Assembly (NCBI GenBank): GCA_009760855.2
Contig: WPIO01000006.1
Span: forward strand, 12,591,001-12,655,000
Origin: Cristatella mucedo
Lineage: Eukaryota; Bryozoa; Phylactolaemata; Cristatellidae
Direction: 5' to 3'
Length of the DNA: 64,000 nt
A model generated the notes under the pieces. It saw only the letters and a program-made list of their open reading frames with translations, did not search any database and was not told the DNA's origin. Below, in pieces: positions 53,106 through 62,919 of this stretch. Both the position numbers and the translations under genes were made by a program. Numbering within the stretch: position 1 is the stretch's first letter; each line of letters opens with the position of its first letter.

Positions 53106-53465
53106 GATGTCTTTGATAAAAACGGAAGAAGTGAGACGGGACGAGTGGTCGATTGGCCTGTTTAGAGAGTACCCAACTACGAAGCATCAACGAACAGCAA
53201 CTACTGCTCTAAGACCATCGAGAATTTCATAATCTCGTGAGGATGTGGCTTCCTTTGGCTTTGGAACAAAAATGACGGCAACAGGAACATTGAAAAATTG
53301 CCCTTTGTTTCAACTGTAGTTGAACATCAGTCTGGCCGGCAGGTAGTGTCTCGAATGTGTGATGGGTTTTTTTAAGATATATATTGTAGTTCGATTGCAT
53401 GCGGGCTGGTACTGCTCCTTTCCTCAACAGCTGGTGAGAGCATCCCTGAGAGGGGCCTGTAACCA
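53106..53465. other. intergenic, probably more decayed L2 (reverse)
   Basis: The segment up to about 53,300 may be the continuation of the L2 fragment upstream of its RT (AAGAAGTGAGACGGGACGAG), but it is too decayed to be sure. Confidence 0.4.
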
Positions 53466-53466
53466 A

Positions 53467-53469
<3 letters not shown>

Positions 53470-53531
<62 letters not shown>

Positions 53532-53532
53532 A
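53470..53532. repeat. (TA)n-(TG)n dinucleotide tract
   Basis: About 34 bases of TA followed by about 26 bases of TG. Confidence 0.95.
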
Positions 53533-53539
53533 ATGATAA

Positions 53540-53830
53540 TGATAATAATAATAATGCACTTGATAAAGCGTCCTCAGAGAACTCAATCTCTCTCTAGGCG
53601 CTTTAAATTTGCTGCAAAGGGAAATGCAATTGAATGGTGAGTAATATCATGCTTGATGCACAAACAAGATGAATAACATGGTTAGAGGTGACATGCACAG
53701 GGTCAGCATGCAAATGTGGTTAGTGGCAGCATGCACAGTGTCAGCACGGACAAGCACATGAAGGACGAATCACAGGGACTCACTAAATGCTGTCCTAAAT
53801 AGGAGTGTTTTTAAGTTTACATAATGCACA
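53540..53830 (-). repeat. L2-type LINE 3' fragment, reverse orientation
   Basis: AATAATAATAATGCACTTGA, GCGTCCTCAGAGAACTCAAT, then the 3' region with GACATGCACAGGGTCAGCAT. It ends near 53,830. Confidence 0.85.
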
Positions 53831-54024
53831 TAAGTAGCGCCATAAATTATACCAGCGCTCGGAAAAACGACGCGGGAAAAGACCTTAAAAAGATGGAGAT
53901 GAGACTGACTTTGGCAAATGAGAAAGCTGCACTGGGAATAATTTAGCTCTGAAACTTTAGAAACTGGCCAGTAACTGAGAGCACTAAAACTGCTTGGTGG
54001 TAAAGGGGGAAAAAGTGAAGAATC

Positions 54025-54150
54025 TGCTCAAACAGCCTCAGCTATAAAGCAGCAGAAAAACCTTAGCAGCTATCGCCCCACTTTGAGTGATCAATTGAGG
54101 ATCTCCTGCTGTAGGACTCAAACCCACGACAAGTCCAGCACCAGACTGCG
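54025..54150 (-). repeat. decayed SINE-A copy, reverse orientation
   Basis: CTCAAACAGCCTCAGCTATA, AGCAGCAGAAAAACCTTAGC, GGACTCAAACCCACGAC. It matches SINE-A body and box B with many changes. Confidence 0.55.
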
Positions 54151-54599
54151 GAACTAATACCCAGGGCTTCTATTTGCAATACAAACTGTTGCACCCTTGT
54201 GCCGCTGTGGTCATCGCAGTTGATCAATTAGTGAAAGCTTACAATAAAAGCCGCATTTGGTTGCGGTCATATCTGTTACTATTGTAAGTTTGTTTAAAAG
54301 GTTATGGACTACGGAGGCCAATATTTTTTTTATTGAAACTGACAGTTTAAACTAATGGAGTCAGCTCGAAAAAGTGTTTCTAGCAATCTCGTCCTGTATT
54401 TTGATGTCACGATTATATTTTGATTGATACCTCGCAGGTTAAATTCGCATAGTCGGAAGAGTTCACGGGATACAACAAGCAGTGCGAAGCCAACAGGGGC
54501 ACGGAGCATTTGCCCCGACCCATACAGCGGAGCAGCAATCTGGGCCGCGCCTATTCATACGCCCCTCTGTCCCAAAGGACGAAAATTGGGTCTTAAATC

Positions 54600-54965
54600 T
54601 TTGGCTATTTTTAGATGGCGACACTGTCGTTGGTCTATGGGCTGTTGTGATTTATGGCAGTGATATGTAAGTAACAGCCGAGCTGGTTTGGTCTAGCGGT
54701 TAAGGTGTTCGCCCCGACCAAGGTCTGACTGAGGTCGTGGGCTCAAGCCCCGAGGCATATGTGAAGCGCCTGAATAGAGATTAAGTTCTCTTGGGGTGCT
54801 ATATAAATGAATTATATTTATTTATATATTTATAACAGGCGGCAAAGGGCGCGGAGAGTTTCGTCGAGGACGTCGGGCTGCATACTGGCCCGCTGTGTGG
54901 TCCTTGTGAATGAATGTCTTTGAGCCCGCTTCGGTGTTCAGCGTGGTATAGCTTGGGGAATGTCA
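54600..54965 (+). repeat. 5' LTR, carrying a SINE-B insertion
   Basis: Without the SINE and its duplication it is about 205 bases, against 223 in the 3' LTR. It starts TTTGGCTATTTTTAG (3' LTR: TGTGGCTATTTTGAG), so the TG start has decayed to TT. Confidence 0.82.
54678..54832 (+). repeat. SINE-B, full copy with target-site duplication
   Basis: The reference copy of the second SINE. Head: CCGAGCTGGTTTGGTCTAGC and GGTTAAGG (box A-like), a middle CGACCAAGGTCTG, then GGTCGTGGGCTCAAGCCCC (box B-like). Tail: ATGTGAAGCGCCTGAATAGA, GATTAAGTTCTCTTGGGGTG, CTATATAAATGAATTATATT, which is the L2 3' end. TAACAG at 54,672-54,677 and at 54,833-54,838 is the target duplication. Confidence 0.92.
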
Positions 54966-55013
54966 AAATAGAAGCTATTTTGGCAGAGCCAGCAGAGTGG
55001 CCCGCGCCAGGAG

Positions 55014-55526
55014 ATGTCGCTAGAATACTACCACGTCGGCGACGACTTCTTAAGCTGGCTGCTCGACTCGGAGAGGAGGCTTGACGAAAAATGTGTCCAT
55101 GCAGTTTTTGTGGCACATGTATGTCTTGATGTTCCTGGCAGGCGCTGCATTAACGTTCCTGACTCGGTGCAAGAGAACTACGCCGAGCTGCGTGAAACGC
55201 TTGTGAAGGTGTTTGGAAGCCCTGAAGGTGAGGAGGAGAGGCTTCGGTGGTCGGACTTGCAGAGGGCCAGGAAAGCAGAGGGCGATAGCAGCGCAGAAGC
55301 GGCTAGAGGTGGAGGCCGGTATAGCGCGACTGCTGCGCTCGGACTAGATCAATACTGGTCGGATAAGGAGGCTGACAGGAGCGACCGGAAGCGGCAGCAG
55401 CAATCCCCAATGGCGTGCAGGGCGACGAAGGCAGAGCCAGCAGAGACGCCAGAGGACCCCGCAGAAGTGGCGGCGGCAGAGCCAGCAGAGGCGGCGTCCG
55501 CAAGCGAGGCGGAGTCATCCGGCTGA
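55014..55526 (+). CDS. gag-like ORF of the LTR element
   Basis: 170 codons from an ATG 49 bases after the 5' LTR. The first half reads like a small retrotransposon Gag core: a YYHVGDDFLSWLLDSERRLD helix, then DSVQENYAELRETLVKVFGS (the 'Y-x-x-L-R-x-x-L-x-x-x-F-G' pattern typical of Gypsy-type Gag), then EEERLRWSDLQRARK. The rest is Ala/Glu-rich. The ORF closes with TGA at 55,524; another frame then stays open with repeated S-A-R-E units to about 55,700, so a frame shift has probably cut a longer protein. No zinc knuckle is seen. Confidence 0.6.
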   Translation: MSLEYYHVGDDFLSWLLDSERRLDEKCVHAVFVAHVCLDVPGRRCINVPDSVQENYAELRETLVKVFGSPEGEEERLRWSDLQRARKAEGDSSAEAARGGGRYSATAALGLDQYWSDKEADRSDRKRQQQSPMACRATKAEPAETPEDPAEVAAAEPAEAASASEAESSG

Positions 55527-55810
55527 GAAACGGCAGCGTCCGCCAGAGAGACTGCTACGTCTGCAAGAGAGTCTGCTGCGTGTGCCAGAGAGGAGATTGC
55601 GTCTGCCAGAGAGGTGGCTGCGTCAGCCAGAGAGGTGGCTGCGGCCGGGGATGCACTGGTAGAGAGAGTGAGACGGCTCCGATGGCCAGCGAGTCGGCGC
55701 CAATGATCTCGGAGGAGACGGCGGCATGAAGCGAAGCGTTAGCGTCGGCGGAAGTCCGCGACGCGCCCGCTAAGGAGGCGGGCGAGACGCTCGCCGAGAA
55801 AGCACGCGGG

Positions 55811-56290
55811 ATGCTTGCCGAGCGGTCGCAGGTGAAAACCGAGGAGCAGCAGCAACCGTTGGTGGCGTGCAGTGCTGTAGCCTCGGTTTCCGAACTGCTG
55901 GTTGCGGAGACGCGCGAGGGGTCAGCAGAAGACGCGAGCGAGACGCCCGTCGAGGAGGCGCGACAGGTGCACGCACGCCGACCGAAGGCGTTGGCGGAGG
56001 AGCGGCCGACGGAGCGGCTAAAAGCGGTCGTACGGGAGCCGAGGCTCGAGGCAACTGCCTCACGGGCGATGCGCGAGGCGACACCGGTTGCAGTCCAGAA
56101 GACAGCGACCGGCGTTAGGGCGAACGCCCGGAAGCACCGTGAGGTGGCAGAGACTGGTACCGCATTGGAGATTGGTGGCGTGGTGACAATATGTCTGGCT
56201 CGGCGATGCGGCAAAGCTCGTGCCATACATAGCTGGCAGGTTAGCAAAGGCCGTGCTATCACTTGCCTCCTACGAGCGGCCGTTACATAG
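55811..56290 (+). pseudogene. downstream internal frame of the LTR element
   Basis: 159 codons rich in Ala, Glu, Arg: MLAERSQVKTEEQQQPLVAC, ...EEARQVHARRPKALAEERPT, ending KGRAITCLLRAAVT. It lies in a different frame from the gag-like ORF. It may be the original C-terminal extension of the same protein, or low-complexity filler. I recognise no enzyme domain. Confidence 0.4.
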
Positions 56291-56393
56291 CCTCGTGCTA
56301 GATGAGAAGGCAGTTAAAGACGGCATGCATTTTTATTGCGCTGTTGTGGTCATGTTTTGTCGTTGCCACATTTAATCTTGAGATAAAGGGAGA

Positions 56394-56616
56394 TGTGGCT
56401 ATTTTGAGATTATGGCACTGTCTTTGGTTTATGGACAGATATGATTTATGGCAGTGATGTATAAATAACGGGCGGCAAAAGGGCAGGAGAGTTCCGTCAA
56501 GAACGCCGGGCATGGCAGTCACGTACTGGCCCGCTGCAGCGTCCGTGTGAATAAAAGTCTTTGAGCCCGCTTCAGTGTTCTGAGTGGTATCGTGTAGCTG
56601 CCGCTTGGAGAATGTC
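56394..56616 (+). repeat. 3' LTR
   Basis: TGTGGCTATTTTGAG to AATGTCA, 223 bases. It has a TATAAATAA box-like block at about 56,459 and AATAAAAG at about 56,551, the promoter and poly(A) parts expected of an LTR. Confidence 0.85.
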
Positions 56617-56619
56617 AAA

Positions 56620-57005
56620 CTAAAAAATTCAGAAAGTCTGTATCTAGAAAGTTCAGTCGTTATCTAATGCTTGAAATGAAATTAAAATATAATTTAGCCG
56701 TTATTTTAAGTGGTATAGGGAATCCCGGTGGGTAAGAGTTAATCAACGTCATCTAGGGACCTAATTAAGCTTTCTTGTGTACCCTCTCAGTCTGAGTGTG
56801 GCAAGCGTATTGATGCTATTTCTGCAAATGACAGGTCAAAATAACCCACATAAAAGGCCTCCGCAATGAGTTTTTGCAATATCGGACAGAGCAAGATTTC
56901 AGCTAAAAACTATAAGTTCTAGGAACGCAAATTTAACTATGCTTGCCACCGCCTACGCACGAGCTGGAGATTGTTGGTCAACTAACACGTTGTCCTAGGT
57001 GGCTC
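56620..57005. other. intergenic, nothing recognised
   Basis: AT-rich stretch without recognisable features. Confidence 0.35.
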
Positions 57006-57009
57006 GATA

Positions 57010-57192
57010 AGTTAAAAAAACAATAGCTGATTTAACAGCCTCTCTTTGCATAGCGACAGAAGAGCCTTTACGGCTATCACCACCGCTTGCAGTAGCAATA
57101 AAGGACTGCTTACCGCAGGATTCGAACCCACGACCTCGGGACCGAGGTCGAGAAAAGCAACCGCCTTACCTAGTGAGCCATTGCGGCTCATC
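57010..57192 (-). repeat. SINE-A copy, full length, reverse orientation
   Basis: AATAGCTGATTTAACAGCCT, ACGGCTATCACCACCGCTTG, GGATTCGAACCCACGACCTC, GGGACCGAGGTCG, CGCCTTACCTAGTGAGCCAT, TGCGGCTCATCA. With the copy at 57,893 it defines the family ends. Confidence 0.9.
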
Positions 57193-57304
57193 AGTTACAG
57201 TCCCGCGTTCGTGCCAGGGCATTATTACCGTCTCTGCCTTGGCAATACCCGGCACCATGCCATGACCTGTCGGAAAGTGATCTAAGCAGAGTTGAGGCTT
57301 TGTG

Positions 57305-57380
57305 ATAATTAAAATAATAAAAAATTTGTATAGCGCTACCAGAGAACTGAATCTCTTTCTAGAGACTTTACAGATGCTTC
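57305..57380 (-). repeat. L2-type LINE 3' tail, reverse orientation
   Basis: AATTAAAATAATAAAAAATT, TGTATAGCGCTACCAGAGAA, CTGAATCTCTTTCTAGAGAC. Then 240 bases without a recognised match. Confidence 0.75.
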
Positions 57381-57619
57381 GTCGTTATGGGCGAGCACTT
57401 TAAGAATGGGCCACACCAGGGCGCACGCACGGAGCTTGAGGCTTACGCAGAGAAATTTAGACTTACGGATGCGATACTTTAGCTTACAACTTCCAGCTAT
57501 ACAGCGCGCCTCTTTCGATGACTTTAAAGAGGATGGCGTCGTGATGAGTGAGCTCCTTAGTGGCAATGTCGCCGGATGTCGCCCATTACTGCTGCAGCAC
57601 CGTCTATGCCAGCGAGAAT

Positions 57620-58152
57620 TTTGTCCCCGAGCTCTCAAAGCCTGGAAATCCCAACTAACTGACGTCACAACATCCCCTGATTTGAGGGCAGTTAAAAACA
57701 TGCTAAAAATCTAGCTGTTTCTTGTAGCATTTATTGGGTCCTTGTGAGTTATCCGTTGTGTGCTTTTGCGTGCTGCGACCAACCATATTTACACGTTGAC
57801 AATGTGCATGTTACCTCTAAAACTCTAACCATATTATGCTTTTTTACATTTCCCATATTCCCATTAACCATTTGATCATAGAATGGATGAAGAATACTAG
57901 CTGATTTAGCAGCCTCTTTTGTGTAGCGACAGAAGAGCCTTTACGGCTATCACCACCGCTTGAAGCGGCGATAAAGAATCATCAACCACAGGATTCGCAC
58001 CCACGACCTCGGGCCGAGGTCTTGAAAAGAAACCACCTTACCTAGTGAGCCATCGCGGCTCATCGTGCTTCTCTTGCACCATCTATACATTACCTGGAAA
58101 AAGATGAAGTTCTCTGATGGTGCTATACAAATATATTATTATTATTATTAGT
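57620..58152 (+). repeat. L2-type LINE 3' end, split by SINE-A
   Basis: It starts in the C-terminal coding end (CCCCGAGCTCTCAAAGCCTG, GAAATCCCAACTAACTGACG) and runs through the 3' region. SINE-A interrupts at 57,893-58,063; the LINE then ends with GATGAAGTTCTCTGATGGTG, CTATACAAATATATT and ATT repeats. Confidence 0.85.
57893..58063 (-). repeat. SINE-A copy inside the L2 fragment
   Basis: ACTAGCTGATTTAGCAGCCT, CTATCACCACCGCTTGAAGC, CACCCACGACCTCGGGCC, CTAGTGAGCCATCGCGGCTC. Reverse orientation, near full length. Confidence 0.9.
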
Positions 58153-58154
58153 GT

Positions 58155-59170
58155 GCTGTGATGTATACGGTACTAATTCGATCCCGAATGGCAGCGTATG
58201 ACACCTATAGTGACCAATCGTGTAGTAAGTCTGCTTATGAAAGATGACTTCTCGTAAAGGCAGATTTTCGGAACCTAATTTTTCCATATAGTAGTGTACC
58301 CAAGTCGGGTATTTTAGCCTCGGTGCCGTTAAGTGATACGGTCAGCTTGGGAGTCACCCAGTTCAGCCGGGCCTGCCTTTTAACTTAGGACCGGGTGGGC
58401 GATGAGCGCTCATGTATCTCAGTCGGTTACAAAAAATCGTGCTGACTTCAGGTGCAGTTCAGCACTGAGTCGTCCCCAGTGCGTCGGCTCAGTGCTCCGA
58501 TCCCAAAGGATGTGCGGCTGGCTTTCTGGACATCGAAGCCAGCCGTGGACTGCCCAGAGAAACCACTCAGTCTGGGCCTTCAAGTTAATTGCTCGTTTAT
58601 TCCGCGTTCCCGCATAGTATGTTAGTTATAGTCGGGCTCCCACTAGGCTGGAGCCCACGGTGCGACGGGCCGAGCTTCGCATGTGAATCTCCGTGGAAAC
58701 AGTCGCTAGCACCTTTGGCGATAGTGACTGATATTCCCACACACCCCTGGTCGCAACCAAAGATGGCTGGCATCATGTTTTTCCTTGCTCCTCCCCTGCA
58801 GCCCCGACGTACATGTGACATGCAGTGCTGACCGTGAAGCCGATCATTGGTCAGTCCGTGGTCGGGAAAATTACTGGCTTTAACAATGCAGCCAACAAAA
58901 CATAGACCGTAGCAAAGACAGACGAAGTATATACAACAAGCAGGTTCGATGCATGCTAGAATTAAACGATCACTATCAGCTGAGCGAGCCGTCGTGCATA
59001 AGAATCTTTTTGCCATTGGCTTCTCCAGAAGGACGCTCACTGTCGCGGCTGATCAGCCCGGGCCTCTGAGGGCCCGGAATAGTTCAATTGGCCCAGGGAC
59101 ACGTGATATCCAACCAATCAGCAGTGGCCTGTGGGTCCTAAAATAGACTCGTTCTGAGGCTATTTTTGCT
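58155..59170. other. unassigned stretch, possible LTR body
   Basis: A moderately GC-rich stretch with no gene motif. If the primer-binding site at 59,461 is real, the matching LTR begins somewhere here or in the next few hundred bases; I cannot fix the start. Confidence 0.3.
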
Positions 59171-59460
59171 GTGCAGCTGGTTCGTGATGAACTGGCAGTA
59201 ACGCGGATACAGCCAACATTACCTCGGACTTCCCAGTAGTAGTACCGTTTAGTTCCCCTGCTATTGTTGGCCCAAGCGATTTTGTTATAAAGAGCTTAAT
59301 TAAACGGCCGGCTTCGTTGGCGCTAGCCCTACGACAGCCACTTGGCTAGAAGGCGCCGCAATGAGGGCAGTGGAGGTCAAGCAGAAAATAGCCTACCCCC
59401 ATTCTGGTAACAGTTCTAAGAAAAATTGTGAGCCTGACATTCCTGTTACGACTTCTTACA

Positions 59461-59478
59461 TGGTGCCGATCCGATGGG
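59461..59478 (+). other. possible retroelement primer-binding site after an LTR end
   Basis: ACTTCTTACA then TGGTGCCGATCCGATGGG. TGGTGCCGA right after a CA end is the usual look of a primer-binding site at a 5' LTR border. The frame that follows (59,516-59,827, 103 codons) does not resemble Gag to me, and no second LTR was found, so this may be chance or a solo remnant. Confidence 0.35.
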
Positions 59479-59829
59479 ATAGCGGCTCCTCTTTATGACT
59501 ATTTAATCAAGTCTTTTGGTTTGGATCAAAACAGATCCAGCGATGCAATTCTTCAACTACCACCGAGCTAACACACTCGGCGGGACGGTCAGTTTTCCGA
59601 ATGAGACCATCTCGCTTCTTCTCCACGAGCCTTTCTTTTATGCATTGCTTGAGGTACAATGGCTGCCGGCGAGGTCTAGCGTTTGGAACGAGGTGGATCG
59701 AGTAGCAGGCACGGGATCAGTTTTCACTGCGATCCTGGAATTAATCGCGATTCGGCCTGAGAGAAAGCGACTGGATGAGCCCTTGCATCTCCGCCGTGTT
59801 GCCAGAAGTGGTTTGGCCCAGAGGTAGGA

Positions 59830-60320
59830 CGGTGTTATCGCCAAAGGGGACCTCCGTAGCGGCAGAGCCCATAGGTCTGAGTGAATGGTTGGAAGACTAG
59901 GGAATAGGAATGGAATGGTCGACCGTTGAAGACCCGCGGGAGCTCGGCAGCTTGCGAAGGTGGCTATCGGCAGGATATGGCAGAGAGAACCAGTATATAT
60001 TTTAAAATGAAACTGTTAATTTGCCAAGTACTGTGAGTATTTGGGTCCATATGGCAAGGTCTCCGGCGTAGGAAGAAGCTGCCAAGACTTCATATTTCAG
60101 GAGACATGCAGAGCACCTAAGTAGGTCACCGACTCGCTGCTGTGTAGTGCGGCTGTGAGGCAATGCGGCCCTCAGGCTTGTGGTGGGCCCATTGTAAATG
60201 CGTAAATAGATCGCCTGTTTTAAAGTAGCACACACTTATTTTAACCCACAAAGCGCATAGTTTACTATCTCTATTTATCGCTTTTGTCGCTTCAGTGCGC
60301 TGTCATTATGTTTATAATAC
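59830..60320. other. intergenic, nothing recognised
   Basis: No features recognised. Confidence 0.35.
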
Positions 60321-60326
60321 CTCTTA

Positions 60327-60340
60327 TATATATATATATA

Positions 60341-60402
<62 letters not shown>
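60327..60402. repeat. (TA)n tract with a short TG interruption
   Basis: TATATATATATATATATATG, TGTGTATATATA, then TA repeats to 60,398. Confidence 0.95.
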
Positions 60403-60404
<2 letters not shown>

Positions 60405-60409
60405 CATAT

Positions 60410-62700
60410 GGTGGCCGTGATTTTCACTATACGCAGCAAAGCGGGTTTTACTTCAAACGGACTTCTGGTCTGGAAATCCAATTAAAAACTGACTGCCGGA
60501 GATGTCTATCTAGAAACTACGGAGACTCTACCATTTCTATTAAAAGAATAAAATTTCAGACGTGCAATCTGCGCGCTAATTCTTAAGATGCATCAGGCGA
60601 CCTCAACCCTAAGTGTACAGTGCACCGTCTGATCATTCGACCGATCGATGTCTCCTGCTTGATGTCATGTCCTGGAAGATTTGTCGACTAGAAACTCGTG
60701 AGAGCAACTAGAAATCTCTCGAAAACATCTTAGACCTCAGGGAATCAGGTCTGCAGCAGCCTCGACAAATCAGGGACTTCCTTTAATTACACGAAGGCTT
60801 CCCCGGCTAATTAAAAAGATGGGCCGCTGTGTGCACGCTGCACAGGTATATGCCGGCCCGGGCACTGGTTGGCTCGAGACTTCTTCTTCTTTCCTTTGGT
60901 CCATCTGTCGCAAGCCCAGCTCGTTGTGTTAAAAGCTCTTCCGCTATTTCTCGACCAACAACTAGTTAATGGCTTGTTGACGTGGTGCTGCATCTCATGT
61001 CAAGTGCTGGATATGGAGTACTCTCACTCTCTTCAGCTTCCCTGACAGAGAGCCTCTACAGTCTATCGAGGATGCCAATGAAGTCATAACAGTCGCCTTA
61101 TATAGAGCAACCTTTTTTTTAATAGAGATCATGCGTATTTATTTATAAGATCAGATTGAGGGTGCCAATAAGATAAATCATGAACGCATCCTGAGTACGC
61201 TGAGGAAGTCGCAACGTCTCCGTAAGTATAGCAAACATATCCGGGACCCGCAGAGCCCGCTTCAGGCTGGCCTAAAATTTTCCCAGACACCCCGATTGTT
61301 GATTGCACACGCAGGGTTGTGGAACGTAACGCCCGTCTTAAAGGCATAGCGAGCGAGGCTAGAATGCATTGAAAGGAACACAGTTTTTCCTTAGCATGAG
61401 GCTACCATAGTATGCCGTTTATTCAAAAGTTTTCGCTCAGGCAAAGGCCACATAATTACATTCTGATACTTCTCGTCAGGAAGTCGTAACAAACACATAC
61501 GAGCAAAGCAAGTTTTGTTGGCCAATTGCAACAATTTTTGTTTGTTAACATGTTTTTTGTTTTTTATTCATTTTGTGGCAAGTGAGCGACGGTCTCCCGC
61601 GGCAACAAGCCAAATTTCAATTACGGGTGCACGCATGAATTACGGAGTACGAAATGCGAGCTGGATCGAGGCATCAGGTCCATCATTTTTTGGTCTCTTA
61701 CGCTAAGAACGCTACGGCGTTAGCATAACGTATAACTATATTCGAGCGTACGACATTTACTAGTAGTCAATTTCCACGGTGAAGCTGGCGGTAGTTAGTG
61801 CAGCCATACAATGGTTGCTAACCAATGAGGCTGCATCTTAGCCCACTTCGGAAATTGTTGCTTTCTGATGGAAACGTCGTGAAACATCGATCAAAAATTG
61901 TAGACCGCTTGCAAATATTTTGCAGATCGGCCGCTTTCACTCTTTGTACGTTCAATTATTTTTGAGGCTTGGAATATAACTGGTGAATAGTGCCTAGCTG
62001 CTATTACCCATTGGTTTTACTCCACTTTAAATTAGCAAAATGTATTCAATTAATAGCCACCTGCTGGTGGCAGTGAAGAGTCACAGAACAGTTTCGCGAA
62101 GGGACGAGATCCGGCCTTGTATGTTGTTTCTTTCCCTTTCCTTCGCTATCGCCGCATTTAGTGTATTTATACGCTGAAAGTAATTACCAAGATGCGCTAG
62201 AAAGCGCCTTTTTAACTGAGACGTACGATTTTACAAGGAATAGAAAAAGCACGCTCTAGGGGTCTACTGCATCTGCGACGTTTTGAAGGATGGTAGATTT
62301 CTTGGGCGAACGATCGGAAATGGCGGCGACTAGCGAACACTTTCATAGTCGTACGCTAGCGGCGAATAGCAGTTTCAATCTTTTGCCCATCAGCTAGTAG
62401 TTGACTAGTAATAAAGTAGCAATTCGCTTGTTGGTTGCCTTGCTGAGTTTAGGTTATACGGACCTTGGCTGAAGAATGGGCTGCGCCAGCCAGAGGCCTT
62501 GCTAGGATTTTCATCTGGGTGCGGGTGTATGAACCGAAAAATTGTCACGTAGGGGGCAAGACCCACAAGTGACGACGCTATTTATTGGCATTATTGCTTC
62601 TCGACGTTAGTTTACAGACACTGGCTACCATATTGAACTTGTTACTACGGGCACAGTGCTCATAGCAGGAAGTTCACTACCTCTGCAAAAAGACTCCGCA
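60410..62700. other. intergenic, no supported feature
   Basis: About 2.3 kb of unique-looking sequence. Open frames are 60-100 codons, without motifs. Confidence 0.4.
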
Positions 62701-62702
62701 TT

Positions 62703-62722
62703 AGCTGAGCGAGGTGTACGTA

Positions 62723-62796
<74 letters not shown>

Positions 62797-62841
62797 CCTG
62801 CTTTCGGAGCCATGGACGCACTACGTACACCTCGCTCAGCT
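62703..62841. repeat. AT-rich palindrome: 23-base perfect inverted arms around a TA loop
   Basis: 62,703-62,725 (AGCTGAGCGAGGTGTACGTA plus GTG) is the exact reverse complement of 62,819-62,841. Between the arms lie about 70 bases of TA repeat and a 24-base unique piece (ACCTGCTTTCGGAGCCATGG ...). Confidence 0.93.
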
Positions 62842-62860
62842 ATATATATATATATATATA

Positions 62861-62865
62861 TAGCT

Positions 62866-62911
<46 letters not shown>

Positions 62912-62916
62912 AGCTA
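62861..62916. repeat. 56-base perfect palindrome
   Basis: TAGCTCAAATATATAT at the left and ATATATATTTGAGCTA at the right, with TA repeats between them; the whole block equals its own reverse complement. It lies 20 bases after the previous palindrome. Confidence 0.92.
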
Positions 62917-62919
62917 TAG

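Larger units (their letters stand above)
54600..56616 (+). mobile_element. 2.0-kb LTR retrotransposon, non-autonomous (gag-like ORF only)
   Basis: The 5' LTR (54,600-54,965, including a nested SINE) and 3' LTR (56,394-56,616) share GATTTATGGCAGTGAT, GGCGGCAAA, TACTGGCCCGCTG, GTCTTTGAGCCCGCTTC and end in AATGTCA. The sequence before the 3' LTR, AGATAAAGGGAGA, is a polypurine tract directly followed by TG. The 3' LTR has TATAAATA and AATAAA. The inside (1.4 kb) holds a gag-like frame and a long Ala/Glu/Arg repeat region; no protease, RT or integrase is present, so it needs help in trans. The LTRs differ at many places, so the insertion is old. Confidence 0.85.

Noticed and set aside
54678-54760. 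A functional tRNA gene at the SINE-B head
   Set aside because: The box A and box B blocks are followed directly by the L2-like tail and the unit recurs at 42.6 and 48.8 kb, so it is a SINE and not a tRNA gene.
55555-56262. 235-codon - strand frame over the LTR element
   Set aside because: Antisense shadow of the GC-rich Ala/Glu/Arg repeat region. The element's LTRs, polypurine tract and gag-like ORF all point to the + strand.
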